A stretch of 64,000 bases of DNA from Methylobacter sp. (GCA_023229605.1 JALNYY010000002.1:62001-126000), one strand, 5' to 3'; counted from the stretch's first letter, positions 50,777 through 60,019 are shown. Numbers and translations: made by a program. Notes: generated by a model from the sequence alone, not told the origin.

Positions 50777-51190
50777 TCACTTATTATACCACTCCACTAC
50801 TTCGAATTCATGAGGTTTAGCCCAAAGCTTTTGACCGTCTTCAAATACTACCGCCACAGCACCGAATTTGTTTGTCCAGCATGGCAATACTTGGTCAAAC
50901 TCTGCGGTTTTATAAATTACATCTGAGCTTTCAGGTGGTTCGATTTCAGCAACCCCTAAAAAGTTAGGGTCTGTTGTAACTCTTCTAAGCAAGCGAACTT
51001 TTTTAGGTACCTTATCGCCAAACGGATAGCCTTCGCCTTTTTCATGCAGGGCGGGGCAGTCAATAAGCGCAGTCGTAAATTCTGCTTGGTTTTGTAGCGC
51101 CGCCAAATTAAGCCTTTCAGCTATCCATGCCGCATCTTCAAAAGATTTGCATGTGCAAATTTGGGTGTCATTAACTCCAGAAACAACCAT
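50777..51190 (-). CDS. Hypothetical protein
   Basis: 137 residues, reverse strand. NDTQICTCKSFEDAAWIAERLNLAALQNQAEF, then a beta-rich part ending AVAVVFEDGQKLWAKPHEFEVVEWY. Weak ribosome binding site. An open but start-less frame precedes it (see rejected items). Unknown role. Confidence 0.5.
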   Translation of the reverse strand: MVVSGVNDTQICTCKSFEDAAWIAERLNLAALQNQAEFTTALIDCPALHEKGEGYPFGDKVPKKVRLLRRVTTDPNFLGVAEIEPPESSDVIYKTAEFDQVLPCWTNKFGAVAVVFEDGQKLWAKPHEFEVVEWYNK

Positions 51191-51412
51191 ATTTCCAGGT
51201 TGGCTCCAGCTTTGCGGGGTATGCTTTTATCTTTGCCGATTACGGTATCCATAAAATGCAGGTGCAACAGTACGGCATCGCTTAACTTTCGCAGGCTCTT
51301 ACGTAATTCACGCGCTTCTTTTTTAAGAAGTCTTAGTATCGTCTGAATTAGGGCTTTTCCATTGATCGGTCATTTGTTCGCTTAATCTTTGTGGTTACAG
51401 GTGTGTCACTCG

Positions 51413-51700
51413 TTATACAGCACCAAGCAGTACAAAGCCTTCTTCGTCGTTTTCGTCATCATCTTTAAAGTTATATCGAATCGGCACAAATCTTGGTGTC
51501 ATGTTTTCTGTATCTCCAGAATTTCCAATGAATACCAAATCATTTTCAGGAAATTTTTGCAGTAGTTCGATTAACTCTTTTGCAGTCCAGCTATTTCGGC
51601 ATCCGAGTTCTTTAATTTCGGTATCACTCACCACTTTGTCTTCGAGCGCATAGGCGTATTGCCTATTAAAAGCTTTCTGGTGTAGTTCTTGTAAAACCAT
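51413..51700 (-). CDS. Hypothetical protein
   Basis: 95 residues with a very good AGGAGGG ribosome binding site. The core IKELGCRNSWTAKELIELLQKFPENDLVFIGNSGDTENMTPRFVPIRYNFKD looks like a small alpha/beta domain. It ends with GTATAAC at the stop, like cassette genes further right, but no matching second core follows. Confidence 0.6.
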   Translation of the reverse strand: MVLQELHQKAFNRQYAYALEDKVVSDTEIKELGCRNSWTAKELIELLQKFPENDLVFIGNSGDTENMTPRFVPIRYNFKDDDENDEEGFVLLGAV

Positions 51701-51739
51701 ATTCCCTCCTAAATGTATACCAAAAAATTGGAAAAAATT

Positions 51740-51783
51740 GGGGTCAGGTCTTACGTTTTGCGCATCTTTTCAAGACCGGACCC
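51740..51783. repeat. Imperfect inverted repeat (MITE/REP-like)
   Basis: GGGTC-A-GGTCTT (51,741-51,752) pairs with AAGACC-G-GACCC (51,772-51,783), with a bulge in each arm. The GGGGTCAGGTCTT motif is common in short interspersed bacterial repeats near REP-associated transposases. A terminator role for the reverse-strand genes is also possible. Confidence 0.4.
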
Positions 51784-51808
51784 GTTTCTTGCTTTTATAA
51801 AAAGGTGG

Positions 51809-52294
51809 CTATATTGCATCAGCCATCACTGGCTCCCATGCGCTACGATCAACCGGCTCAACCCATCTCAGCTGCCTCTGCGCGTGTGTCCCACACCATA
51901 GGCATTCTCGGTGGTCGCCAGCCGTACGCCAGCGCGTGTCGTCGCCGACGAAGTAAATCTTGTGTTCCTGGTCAATGGCGCAGCGGCCTATGTCCGTGTA
52001 GCGATTCCAGAAGTCAGGAACTTCACGCAACGGCCCAAGATTCACCCAGCACCTCGTTTCAGTCTTTGCGCCGTTACATAGCACTTGCATCAGTCGTGCC
52101 CCAAAAAGGTCGCCTAGGTCAAGCATTCCAAGCCACAGCGTCCCGTCCTTGTCAGAGAAAACCCGACTCGTCCAGGCACGGTGCTTCTCACTGCGCTTCG
52201 TTATCCAGGCGTGAAGGTTCGGACTGTACTTCGTACCATTGCGTGGGTGGATCGCGTCCACGTCAAGGTTGTTAGCTTCTGTTGCAAGTGTCAT
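51809..52294 (-). CDS. Hypothetical protein
   Basis: 161 residues, reverse strand, with GAGG ribosome binding site. NNLDVDAIHPRNGTKYSPNLHAWITKRSEKHRAWTSRVFSDKDGTLWLGMLDLGDLFGARLMQVLCNGAKTETRCWVNLGPLREVPDFWNRYTDIGRCAIDQ, and a Cys pair CLWCGTH near the end. The composition is protein-like, while the opposite-strand frame of similar length is Arg/Ser/Cys-rich and looks like a shadow. No family recognised. Confidence 0.65.
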   Translation of the reverse strand: MTLATEANNLDVDAIHPRNGTKYSPNLHAWITKRSEKHRAWTSRVFSDKDGTLWLGMLDLGDLFGARLMQVLCNGAKTETRCWVNLGPLREVPDFWNRYTDIGRCAIDQEHKIYFVGDDTRWRTAGDHRECLWCGTHAQRQLRWVEPVDRSAWEPVMADAI

Positions 52295-52447
52295 TTCGAT
52301 TCCTCTGTGGTAGCACCTGATAATCCATCACTCAAGCAGGGTGACGTATCCATGGGGACAGTTATAAACCCGTTAGCGTAGTAAATTATATATTCACAAC
52401 ATGCGCAAGTCGTCATCATTCAACATCCAACAAACACCCCGCCATTA

Positions 52448-52489
52448 CAGGAAAACCCAAGATTCCACGCGGCATTCAGCCCTTAAAAT
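52448..52489 (+). promoter_or_regulatory. Phage late-type promoter P11
   Basis: Box CAGGAAAACC at 52,448 and TAAAAT at 52,484; 36-nt offset, with one change in the box. The predicted transcription start near 52,496 excludes the TTG at 52,492 as start codon of the giant gene and supports the ATG at 52,522. Confidence 0.6.
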
Positions 52490-52521
52490 AGTTGCACAAT
52501 CCAGCAACCAAGGCACAACGA

Positions 52522-55500
52522 ATGCCGTTATCATTTTTCGAAAAAAGAGCCATCCAACGCGCTATCGTTGAGCAAAACAAAATCCTTTCCGGTTCGCCGT
52601 CATTTACCGTTAAGCGGCAGGCGCAAAAGGTTAAGGTCGAGGCTATGACTAAGTTGGGCATGGTTGTCAAGCAGCAATCAAATACAGAGGTCACGGAAAT
52701 AGCGACTGTTGACGTAAAAATCGAAGACAAAACAATTAACGACGACAGAACGATAAATATTTTTAAAAAAGAATATCAGGGTTCTATTGCAGTTAGTTTT
52801 AATGAATTTAGAGACTGGGTGCGCTGGGCGGTTAGCGAAACAAATTCAATACCTGTCATGGCTTCAGGTAAATTTAGCGAAAAAAACCTTTCCGCAGCCG
52901 CTAAAAGACGCCAAGAGGACTCATTTAGAAGGACTCAGTTAAAAAAGCTTGGTTTTTCACTTGGCTCGTTCGCATCAGATACCCCACCAGATCAAAAAAT
53001 AAAAAGAGTTTTTGACAAAGCATTTATTGAGCAAAACCTAGGCACTGATCAAACAAATATCGACAACTCAATATCGGATATTCAAGCAGGATTAAACCGC
53101 ACTACTACCGGCCATTTTTACGACTTCGACCCCAACCGAAAGCTAGCGCAACGCAAGCGCGAAAATACCCAGGCCATCGCCTTAATTCGGCAGATTGAAG
53201 CCGGTGACGTGGACGGCGCACAGCTCACCGACGAGCAAAAAGCTACGCTGGCGAAGTATTCCGGCTTGGGCGGGGCATTGGTAGGTATTGACGGGCAAAA
53301 GGGCAGTGCCTACGAATACTACACGCCAAAACCTATCGCCCAAGGCGTATGGGGCTTGGCCGAAGAATTGGGCTTTACCGGCGGCAAGGTTCTTGACCCA
53401 AGCGCCGGGGTCGGCATATTTAGCGCAACGGCACCGGAAAGCGCGGTAGTCGATGCGGTCGAGCTGGACGAAACCAGCGGCTTAGTCAATAAGCTGGTTA
53501 ATGGCGGCGTGGGTTCCAATGTCACTATTGCGCCTTTTGAGCAAGTAGCGGCTTCGACTCCCGATGAAGAATACGACGCTGTCATAACCAACGTACCGTT
53601 CGGAACCAACGCGGCTCGTGGCAACAACAAGATGCACGATAAGCGTTATCAAAAAGAATCGCTTCAATCTTATTTTATCCTGCGTTCGCTTGAAAAGCTT
53701 AAACCCGGTGGACTTGCGGTGTTCATTGTGCCGCCCAGCGTGGTAACCGGGCTCGGAATCAAAGAAACCAGTCTGCGTGTCCGGGCAAGCTTCGCGGCTG
53801 AATTCTTGGGCGCTTACCGGCTTCCCAACACGGTATTCGGCACGGCTCAGGCCGACACCATTACCGACGTGATCGCTTTCAGGAAATACAGCCGGGAAGT
53901 CGCCGAAAAAATAGCCGAACTCAAAGAGCAATCACCGGATACACTGATAGCAGCCAAGGTGCAATGGCCTGAATTTACCGAAGGCCAATACTTCAAGGGC
54001 GAAGGTCGGCGCTTTGTGCTGGGTGAGTTTATCCCCAAAATTGAGGGGGACAAATTCAGCCGTGACCAGATCGTCAGCAATGCGTCTATCGGCGAAATCG
54101 GCAAAATGCTGAGGAAGTTCCCCGGTTCCCGCATCGATTGGGCATTGCTAGACGCCACCGAAACCGAAGCCATCTTGTACAAAGAGGGCGACACCGTGAC
54201 CCAGGCCGGGCAAACCTTGCAATGGACGGATAATCATTGGGTGGCGCTGAAACACACTAACGACAATTCGGCGATTCTGGAATCCTTGGCGGCACTAACC
54301 AGCCCATATGCGGCGTTCCAGGCAAAAGCCACCTTCGATACCGCCGTTAAAGCGCGTGATTATTGGGTAACCGCTGGCCTGTCTCTGGATATTCCAAGCT
54401 GGCTCAGAGATGCCCTGTATCAGGTCGAAAAGCGCCCATCGAATGACCGGCAAAAATTCTGGAACGCTGGCGTTATCGGTTTATCGTGCGCCCAAGTGCT
54501 GGAAGAGCGGCTATCCGAAGAAACCGGTGTTAATTATCTGGAAGATTACCCGGAACTGTCTGAGGCCATGCAGCGGGTGGCGTCAACCGCCAAAGCCAGC
54601 GCCAGCAAGGTAGGCGGCGACATTAAACAGGGTTTGCTCAAAATCGGCCACCATTACACAGCAAAGGCCGGGGTTTCGGCGTTATGGCGGGGCGACGTGT
54701 TGCAAAGTGTAGCGGCGGCGGTGACAACTCACGATGCCAGCTTTGAGGGCTTGCTGTACAAAAACAAATCGCCTTGGGCCAACATCGAAGAAGCCAAGGC
54801 GATTTATGGCGATAGCTTTGACCCAATGACCGATAGCGTGTGGTGCATTTCCAGCGACGGCCAGAAAATCATCCGGGCCGATGATTATTATGTCGGCAAT
54901 TATGCAGCGTTCATCAAAAAAGTGGATGCCGATATTGCAGCGGCCACCGATAGGGCGGTCATTGCCAAGCTATTACGGCAAAAACTCGATGCTGAAAAGT
55001 ACCTGGATAAGATCGATGTCAAGTCGCTAAGTTTCAACTTGTTCAGCCCCCATGTGACCCATGAAGAAAAGGCCGAATTCTTGCGCAAGTTCGGCTATCC
55101 CGCTGCGGCAGTCATTTATGACGAAAAGACCGGCGACAAGCGGGTGGATATTGACATAAAGATAACCAAAAACTCGACTGGCCGGGACAAGCTTGCGAAC
55201 CGTGTTGGCGATTACCTGAAAAACGGCACGATCAGCTTGGGCGGGGCCGACACCGGCATGAGTACCGTTAAAGCCTTGGCCGAACTGAGGCGCATGGTCA
55301 ATACCGCCAACGAGCAGTTCAACGGCTGGGTGGCGGCGAATCCGCAGATTATGAATCGGTTGGAAGGCAAAGCCAATGACCCGGCATTGTTGGCATTTAG
55401 GCTGGCCGATGATGAGTCGCCCATGCAGATACCGGGCATGAATCCCGGCTTAACCCTGCATGGTTATCAGAACTCATGGGTGCGAAAGATGGGGCGCGAT

Positions 55501-58500
55501 TTTAGCGACATCAACGGCTTTGATGTTGGGCTTGGAAAAACCTTCAGCGCCTTAGCAGCTGTGCAATACATACAAGCTATCGGCGTTAAAAATAAAACCA
55601 TCTTCGCTATGCCTAATTCGGTTTTATCAAAATGGAGGAAAGAGGCTATAAAAGCCTATGCCACTATTGATGATTGCCTATTTGTCGGCTTGCGCGCGAA
55701 CAAAAAAGGCAAGCTGGTCGTCAACGCCTCGTTTATTGATGCCGATTTATCATTGATCATGGAAAACCGGCACAGCAAAATCTTCGTGACCTTTGAAACC
55801 TTCGAGCGCATCAAGATACGCGACGCGACCATTGACCGCTATGAAGCTTATTTGGGCAGTATTGACTCAAATTACGAAACCAGCCTGAATGTTAAGGATA
55901 GGGAAGAGGCAGACTCGAAAAAGGCCGGTATCCGTGCGGTGTTATCTGGTAAAACCGGCGCAGCGCCATTTCTTGAGGATTTGGGCATTGATTCAGTAGT
56001 GATCGACGAGGCGCACGGCTTCAAGAGTTCGGCGCAGATTTTCAATACCAAGAGCGCCAAGTTTTTGTCCCTGCCAAAAATTGCGCAACGCGGCATTGAT
56101 GCGCAATGCAAGGCTTGGTTTATCCGGGGCATGTCGCCCAGAACGGATGGCGTATCATTGCTGACCGCCACGCCGATAACCAATTCGCCTTTGGAAATCT
56201 ATTCCATGCTGTCGCTGGCTAAAGGCCACGATAAGGTCAACGCCATGATGCTAGGCATTAGAGGCGCTGATGAATTCATGGCGATGATGACCGATATTGA
56301 AAACCAAGATGACGTGACTATCGACGGCATTGAGCGCACCACCAACGTGTTTGTTGGCCTTAATAACGTGGGCGTGTTGCGCCGCGCTATCGGCCAGTCA
56401 TCAACCATCAAATCGGCTGCGGATGTAGGCGCACAAGTGGACTTACCGGACGGAGAAGATCATCCCGCAACGGTTGACTTGTCAGACGACACCGTTGACC
56501 GCTTGATGCTTTACAAGGATGCGTTCCGGTGGGCGATTGATGACCTGTCGGGCAAAAAAGACAATCGCGGCAGTCGTGCAGCTTATGATTCCGTTGCCGA
56601 TTATTTCGGCGAAACCCAGGCGCTTATCGCGCATCCGTTCAACTTGATCAACAAGATGACCTTGTTGATTGCGGACCCAGAACTGGACAGGCGGGCGACG
56701 TTCTTTACTATTGCGCCGGGCAACACCGACAAGGCTATTGCCGTCATCGAAGACTTTAACAAGAGAAAATTCAAGGAAAAGCGCGAACGAGCAGCACCAT
56801 TTACCGATGCTGATGCGGTTATCAGTAAAAAAATGGTCACCGATGACGAAACCGGTGATAAATACGAAGAGCTGACTATCGAAGTTCGGGCGGATTTGCA
56901 GCCGGACGGCAAGACCATTGTTATCGATACCATGGATTCACAGACCCAGTTGCGCTGGGATGAAATGGCAGAAAAGGCCGGGCTTGATCTTGATGTTACC
57001 ATCCCGCCCAAGCTGGCTGCGTTGCTTGAAAATGTCCAATATGAGCAAGCGAACCCGCGCGGAATAGATCAGGAAGGCAACCACTCACCTATCGTCAAGC
57101 AGATAATATTTTGCGACATTCTGGCATTACACAGCAAGATCAGGCGGCTTTTGTCCAAAAAGGCCGGTATTCCGGTCAGTAAAATCGCTATTATCACCGG
57201 CAAGACCAATAACACGCCCGATGAAATCATGGCGGTGCAAGACGGATTTAACGCGCATGGCGAAGATAACCAGTATCAGAACATCATCGCCAACGAAAAG
57301 GCCGAGGTCGGCATTGATTTACAACAAGGCACCCAAGCCATTCACCACTTAACAATCGGATGGACACCGGATAGCAAAATTCAGCGTGATGGACGGGGTA
57401 AGCGGCAGGGTAACAAAACTGCCAAGGTCAATATATACACCTATGATGCGGATGGTACTTTTGATGTAGCCAAGCGCGATATGGTCAACAAAAAAGGCGA
57501 CTGGATCGGCGAAGTTATGGCGGTCGATGGTGACAACAAAGTATCGATCAGCGGCGGCTTGTCCAAAGAGCAGCTGGAAGAGCTGATTAACGTAACCGGC
57601 GATAGCGCGGCCATGTCGCGCATCCAAGAATCCGTTGCCGCCAAAGAAGCCGAAGCCAGGGCCACAACCAATATCGCCAAGCAAAAGGTTAATATCGACA
57701 CCATTCAAAAACAGCGTAAGTTTATTGACGACAACGACCCGGTAACGGATTTCATTATCCCTAAAATCGCCAGTCTTTATACCATCAAGAATCAAATCTT
57801 GATGATTCAGTCGCGCATTGACAACCCCAAGGCGACGGCAACGGCGGCATTCAAGAATCAGGCGGTATTGGGCGAACTGCAAGCGAAAGAGCGCGGGATC
57901 AGTGAGCAAATTAGCGGATCAGTCACGATTAAGGCGCTTAGTGGCTACGGTACCAGCAGGCAGGAAACCGTTATTACGGCAGAACAGGCCATTGACCGAT
58001 ACAAAAGCGATTATGCGAAAAACAATCGGTACACCGCAGAAGGTTTTGCCGAAAAATTGGGGCAGACATATCAATATTTGATCGAAGTCACCGACGGCTC
58101 ACCCATGCATACCGAATGGGCGGCAGAGCTGGCAATGGCGCAATCGATGATTGATACTGCCTTGAGCAATTTTACCCAGCAATCGAAGCAACCGGGCGGA
58201 TTACCGGCAGAAGTCGGCAAGGCGTTTGCTGAGGGCAGGGGAGTTGAGCATAATGGCGAACTAATTACGGTTGGATCGTTCTTGAGAATTGATCCCTACC
58301 TTGCCATTATTACCGAACGTCACGGGCTGGTTGCCATTAATGGCGCTGAGCCACGCCAATTAAGTATTCCAAATACACTGGAATCAATTATCCTGCCCGG
58401 ATCAAGCGATTACGAATCCTGCCTGATCGAAGCCGCAAAACTGGAGGATGCCAGCGGCCTTAATACCTACAGCGAAATTGCGCCCGAGGTTACTCAGTAC

Positions 58501-59358
58501 CGGACGACGGCGCGGGTTAAGGAATACAGCGCAGATAAATATCAACTTCCACAGCCTTACTTTCCGATTGCCATTGCTAAGGAGCAGATACAAGGCAATG
58601 CCTTATTGCAGGCAATATTCGATGACCAAGCTAAAATTGTCCTATCGCTCAGGACGGAATACTCCACCGATTATTTTACCGTGACTTATGAGCAAGAGGT
58701 TGATGCAAGTCAGGGCGGAGTGACGCTTGCATCAGCGCTTGCGGCTTATGCCAGGGCAAATAATAAGACAATTGCCTGGGATCTTCATATCGGCGGCGAA
58801 CATACTTTCAATTATGCCATTAAAAAAGAACTTGAAGCCACGTTTGAAGTCGAGGATGAAGACGAACTAAAAGCCTTGTTGGCCGACAAAACCACCATTG
58901 AAGAACTAGGCCAAACCTTTGTTGATTTTGTGAAGTCGAAGATTGGCTTTATCGACTTTACCGGGGCAACGGTCGATGACGTAGTTTTACTGATGCCATT
59001 TGATATTTATTACCCCTATAATAAAGCGAAATCCGATGTAGTACGAAAGGCTGAAATGGCCTCAAACGCAACAGTGCAGCCAGCATTGCCAGCGGTAGCC
59101 ACTGAGGAAGAAGTGGATCAGTTGTTTGGCAAATCAAGTGGCGATCCAGATGAAACCGTGGCGATAACTGGTGATACCAAAGCCTACTACCTGAAAATTA
59201 AAGCCATTGCCGGGCAGTACGGCGGTGGGAAGTATAAATGGGATGGCAGAAATTCGGCCTGGAATGTAAGGCGCATCACTTGGGATAAATTGATAGAGTC
59301 ATATCCGAGCGCCGCCGATAACTTAAAAATAATCCCAGCAACAATAGCGAGGCTTTAA
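52522..59358 (+). CDS. Giant DarB-like protein: N6-adenine methylase + SF2 helicase
   Basis: 2,278 residues. A class I methylase lies near residues 225-480: LGGALVG, YEYYTPKPIAQGVWGLAEELG, LDPSAGVGIFSA (SAM binding), and VITNVPFG at about 355-362, the NPPY-type catalytic motif in its DarB variant. An SF2/SNF2-type helicase follows: VGLGKTFS (about 1,002) and VIDEAHGFKS (about 1,160), then later motifs (LLTATPITNSP, KAEVGIDLQQGTQAIHHL, GRGKRQGN). In phage P1, DarB is injected and protects DNA from type I restriction. A polyvalent-type module closes the protein (QYGGGKYKWDGRNSAWNV). The N-terminal 120 residues are basic and polar. Confidence 0.88.
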   Translation: MPLSFFEKRAIQRAIVEQNKILSGSPSFTVKRQAQKVKVEAMTKLGMVVKQQSNTEVTEIATVDVKIEDKTINDDRTINIFKKEYQGSIAVSFNEFRDWVRWAVSETNSIPVMASGKFSEKNLSAAAKRRQEDSFRRTQLKKLGFSLGSFASDTPPDQKIKRVFDKAFIEQNLGTDQTNIDNSISDIQAGLNRTTTGHFYDFDPNRKLAQRKRENTQAIALIRQIEAGDVDGAQLTDEQKATLAKYSGLGGALVGIDGQKGSAYEYYTPKPIAQGVWGLAEELGFTGGKVLDPSAGVGIFSATAPESAVVDAVELDETSGLVNKLVNGGVGSNVTIAPFEQVAASTPDEEYDAVITNVPFGTNAARGNNKMHDKRYQKESLQSYFILRSLEKLKPGGLAVFIVPPSVVTGLGIKETSLRVRASFAAEFLGAYRLPNTVFGTAQADTITDVIAFRKYSREVAEKIAELKEQSPDTLIAAKVQWPEFTEGQYFKGEGRRFVLGEFIPKIEGDKFSRDQIVSNASIGEIGKMLRKFPGSRIDWALLDATETEAILYKEGDTVTQAGQTLQWTDNHWVALKHTNDNSAILESLAALTSPYAAFQAKATFDTAVKARDYWVTAGLSLDIPSWLRDALYQVEKRPSNDRQKFWNAGVIGLSCAQVLEERLSEETGVNYLEDYPELSEAMQRVASTAKASASKVGGDIKQGLLKIGHHYTAKAGVSALWRGDVLQSVAAAVTTHDASFEGLLYKNKSPWANIEEAKAIYGDSFDPMTDSVWCISSDGQKIIRADDYYVGNYAAFIKKVDADIAAATDRAVIAKLLRQKLDAEKYLDKIDVKSLSFNLFSPHVTHEEKAEFLRKFGYPAAAVIYDEKTGDKRVDIDIKITKNSTGRDKLANRVGDYLKNGTISLGGADTGMSTVKALAELRRMVNTANEQFNGWVAANPQIMNRLEGKANDPALLAFRLADDESPMQIPGMNPGLTLHGYQNSWVRKMGRDFSDINGFDVGLGKTFSALAAVQYIQAIGVKNKTIFAMPNSVLSKWRKEAIKAYATIDDCLFVGLRANKKGKLVVNASFIDADLSLIMENRHSKIFVTFETFERIKIRDATIDRYEAYLGSIDSNYETSLNVKDREEADSKKAGIRAVLSGKTGAAPFLEDLGIDSVVIDEAHGFKSSAQIFNTKSAKFLSLPKIAQRGIDAQCKAWFIRGMSPRTDGVSLLTATPITNSPLEIYSMLSLAKGHDKVNAMMLGIRGADEFMAMMTDIENQDDVTIDGIERTTNVFVGLNNVGVLRRAIGQSSTIKSAADVGAQVDLPDGEDHPATVDLSDDTVDRLMLYKDAFRWAIDDLSGKKDNRGSRAAYDSVADYFGETQALIAHPFNLINKMTLLIADPELDRRATFFTIAPGNTDKAIAVIEDFNKRKFKEKRERAAPFTDADAVISKKMVTDDETGDKYEELTIEVRADLQPDGKTIVIDTMDSQTQLRWDEMAEKAGLDLDVTIPPKLAALLENVQYEQANPRGIDQEGNHSPIVKQIIFCDILALHSKIRRLLSKKAGIPVSKIAIITGKTNNTPDEIMAVQDGFNAHGEDNQYQNIIANEKAEVGIDLQQGTQAIHHLTIGWTPDSKIQRDGRGKRQGNKTAKVNIYTYDADGTFDVAKRDMVNKKGDWIGEVMAVDGDNKVSISGGLSKEQLEELINVTGDSAAMSRIQESVAAKEAEARATTNIAKQKVNIDTIQKQRKFIDDNDPVTDFIIPKIASLYTIKNQILMIQSRIDNPKATATAAFKNQAVLGELQAKERGISEQISGSVTIKALSGYGTSRQETVITAEQAIDRYKSDYAKNNRYTAEGFAEKLGQTYQYLIEVTDGSPMHTEWAAELAMAQSMIDTALSNFTQQSKQPGGLPAEVGKAFAEGRGVEHNGELITVGSFLRIDPYLAIITERHGLVAINGAEPRQLSIPNTLESIILPGSSDYESCLIEAAKLEDASGLNTYSEIAPEVTQYRTTARVKEYSADKYQLPQPYFPIAIAKEQIQGNALLQAIFDDQAKIVLSLRTEYSTDYFTVTYEQEVDASQGGVTLASALAAYARANNKTIAWDLHIGGEHTFNYAIKKELEATFEVEDEDELKALLADKTTIEELGQTFVDFVKSKIGFIDFTGATVDDVVLLMPFDIYYPYNKAKSDVVRKAEMASNATVQPALPAVATEEEVDQLFGKSSGDPDETVAITGDTKAYYLKIKAIAGQYGGGKYKWDGRNSAWNVRRITWDKLIESYPSAADNLKIIPATIARL

Positions 59359-59360
59359 CA

Positions 59361-59771
59361 GTGAATTTCACCGAATACAAATTTGACCCTGACTGGGTAG
59401 CCGCCGAAGTTGCTAAAAAACGCGAAAATATCAAAGCCAATTTAGGCGAAGGCGCAGACCTGCTTAAAAATGGCCTGAAAGTGATTGTCGGCCGACTTGC
59501 AAAAGACCCGATGCGCTACCGGGATTACGGCCCGTATTGGTGGGCGCTCAAGGCGCTACTTAACGTGCATGGGCATTCATACGGCAGCAACGACAACGTG
59601 TTAATGCGCGATGCGTACCATGGAAAAACGCCGGTAGAAACACTGGTAATGGCTGAGTTGTTTAGAGACGATTATTTGCAAACCTGCTTGATCTACAATA
59701 ACCAGTTCATGCTCAGTGCTGATTCTGTTGAAATAACTGTTATCGTTGATGGGGATATGGAGGGGCGCTAA
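59361..59771 (+). CDS. Hypothetical protein downstream of DarB-like gene
   Basis: 136 residues, GTG start two bases after the giant gene. NFTEYKFDPDWVAAEVAKKRENIKANLGEGADLLKNGLKVIVGRLAKDPMRYRDYGPYWWALKALLNVHGHSYGSNDNVLMRDAYHGKTPVETLVMAELFRDDYLQTCLIYNNQF. Such proteins accompany DarB-like genes in other mobile elements, as far as I recall. Function unknown. Confidence 0.6.
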   Translation: MNFTEYKFDPDWVAAEVAKKRENIKANLGEGADLLKNGLKVIVGRLAKDPMRYRDYGPYWWALKALLNVHGHSYGSNDNVLMRDAYHGKTPVETLVMAELFRDDYLQTCLIYNNQFMLSADSVEITVIVDGDMEGR

Positions 59772-59773
59772 TA

Positions 59774-59834
59774 TGTCGTATATATCGGTTATTTCGATGT
59801 TATACGACATTGTGTCGTATATATCGCGTTATAC
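59774..59834 (-). repeat. attC-like palindrome, copy B
   Basis: On the reverse strand GTATAAC-GC (R''-like, 59,834-59,828) is followed by CGATATATACGACA pairing with TGTCGTATAACATCG (one unpaired base), then AAATAACCGA. It closely parallels copy A at 10,511-10,561. The + strand segment TGTCGTATATATCG occurs twice (59,774-59,787 and 59,813-59,826). Confidence 0.45.
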
Positions 59835-59978
59835 CTCAAAATTAGTGCCTGTCTTTCCAGGCTGTCATCGGTTTGCCAAAGCTCTCCAATGGCCTCTACC
59901 TCTCGTAAGAGTAGGTATCTCGCTTGCTTCTCGGCGAGTAGGGGGCGCCCGTTTCCGAAACCCTCGCTCTCAACACAC
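59835..59978 (+). ncRNA. ORF-less structured element, possibly HEARO/omegaRNA
   Basis: No plausible gene, but many nested hairpins: GCCTG-TCTTTC-CAGGC (59,847-59,862), CTACCTCT/AGAGTAGG, CTCGC/GCGAG, GGGCGCCC, GTTT-CCG-AAAC, ending in CTCGCTCTCAACACA. The series of hairpins and the 3' sequence resemble, from memory, the HEARO (IscB omegaRNA) motif, often found without its nuclease ORF. A guide would then be the 15-20 nt before 59,847. It fills what would be a non-coding cassette between two attC-like sites. Unverified. Confidence 0.4.
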
Positions 59979-60019
59979 TGTAATTAATAATGCGTTCAGA
60001 GCGAGATTATCGATCTTTT

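Noticed and set aside
51130..51375. Open reverse-strand frame with helical, protein-like translation (LIQTILRLLKKEARELRKSL...)
   Set aside because: No usable start codon near its beginning and no ribosome binding site; it overlaps the start of the 50777-51190 gene. It may be a decayed or frameshifted gene but cannot be supported.
51395..51420. GTATAAC at the stop of the 51413-51700 gene as a further attC site
   Set aside because: No matching GTTRRRY core or paired inner boxes follow within 150 bp.
51805..52275. 156-residue frame on the + strand opposite the 51809-52294 gene
   Set aside because: Arg/Ser/Cys-rich composition typical of an antisense shadow, no ribosome binding site; the reverse-strand frame has GAGG and a normal composition.
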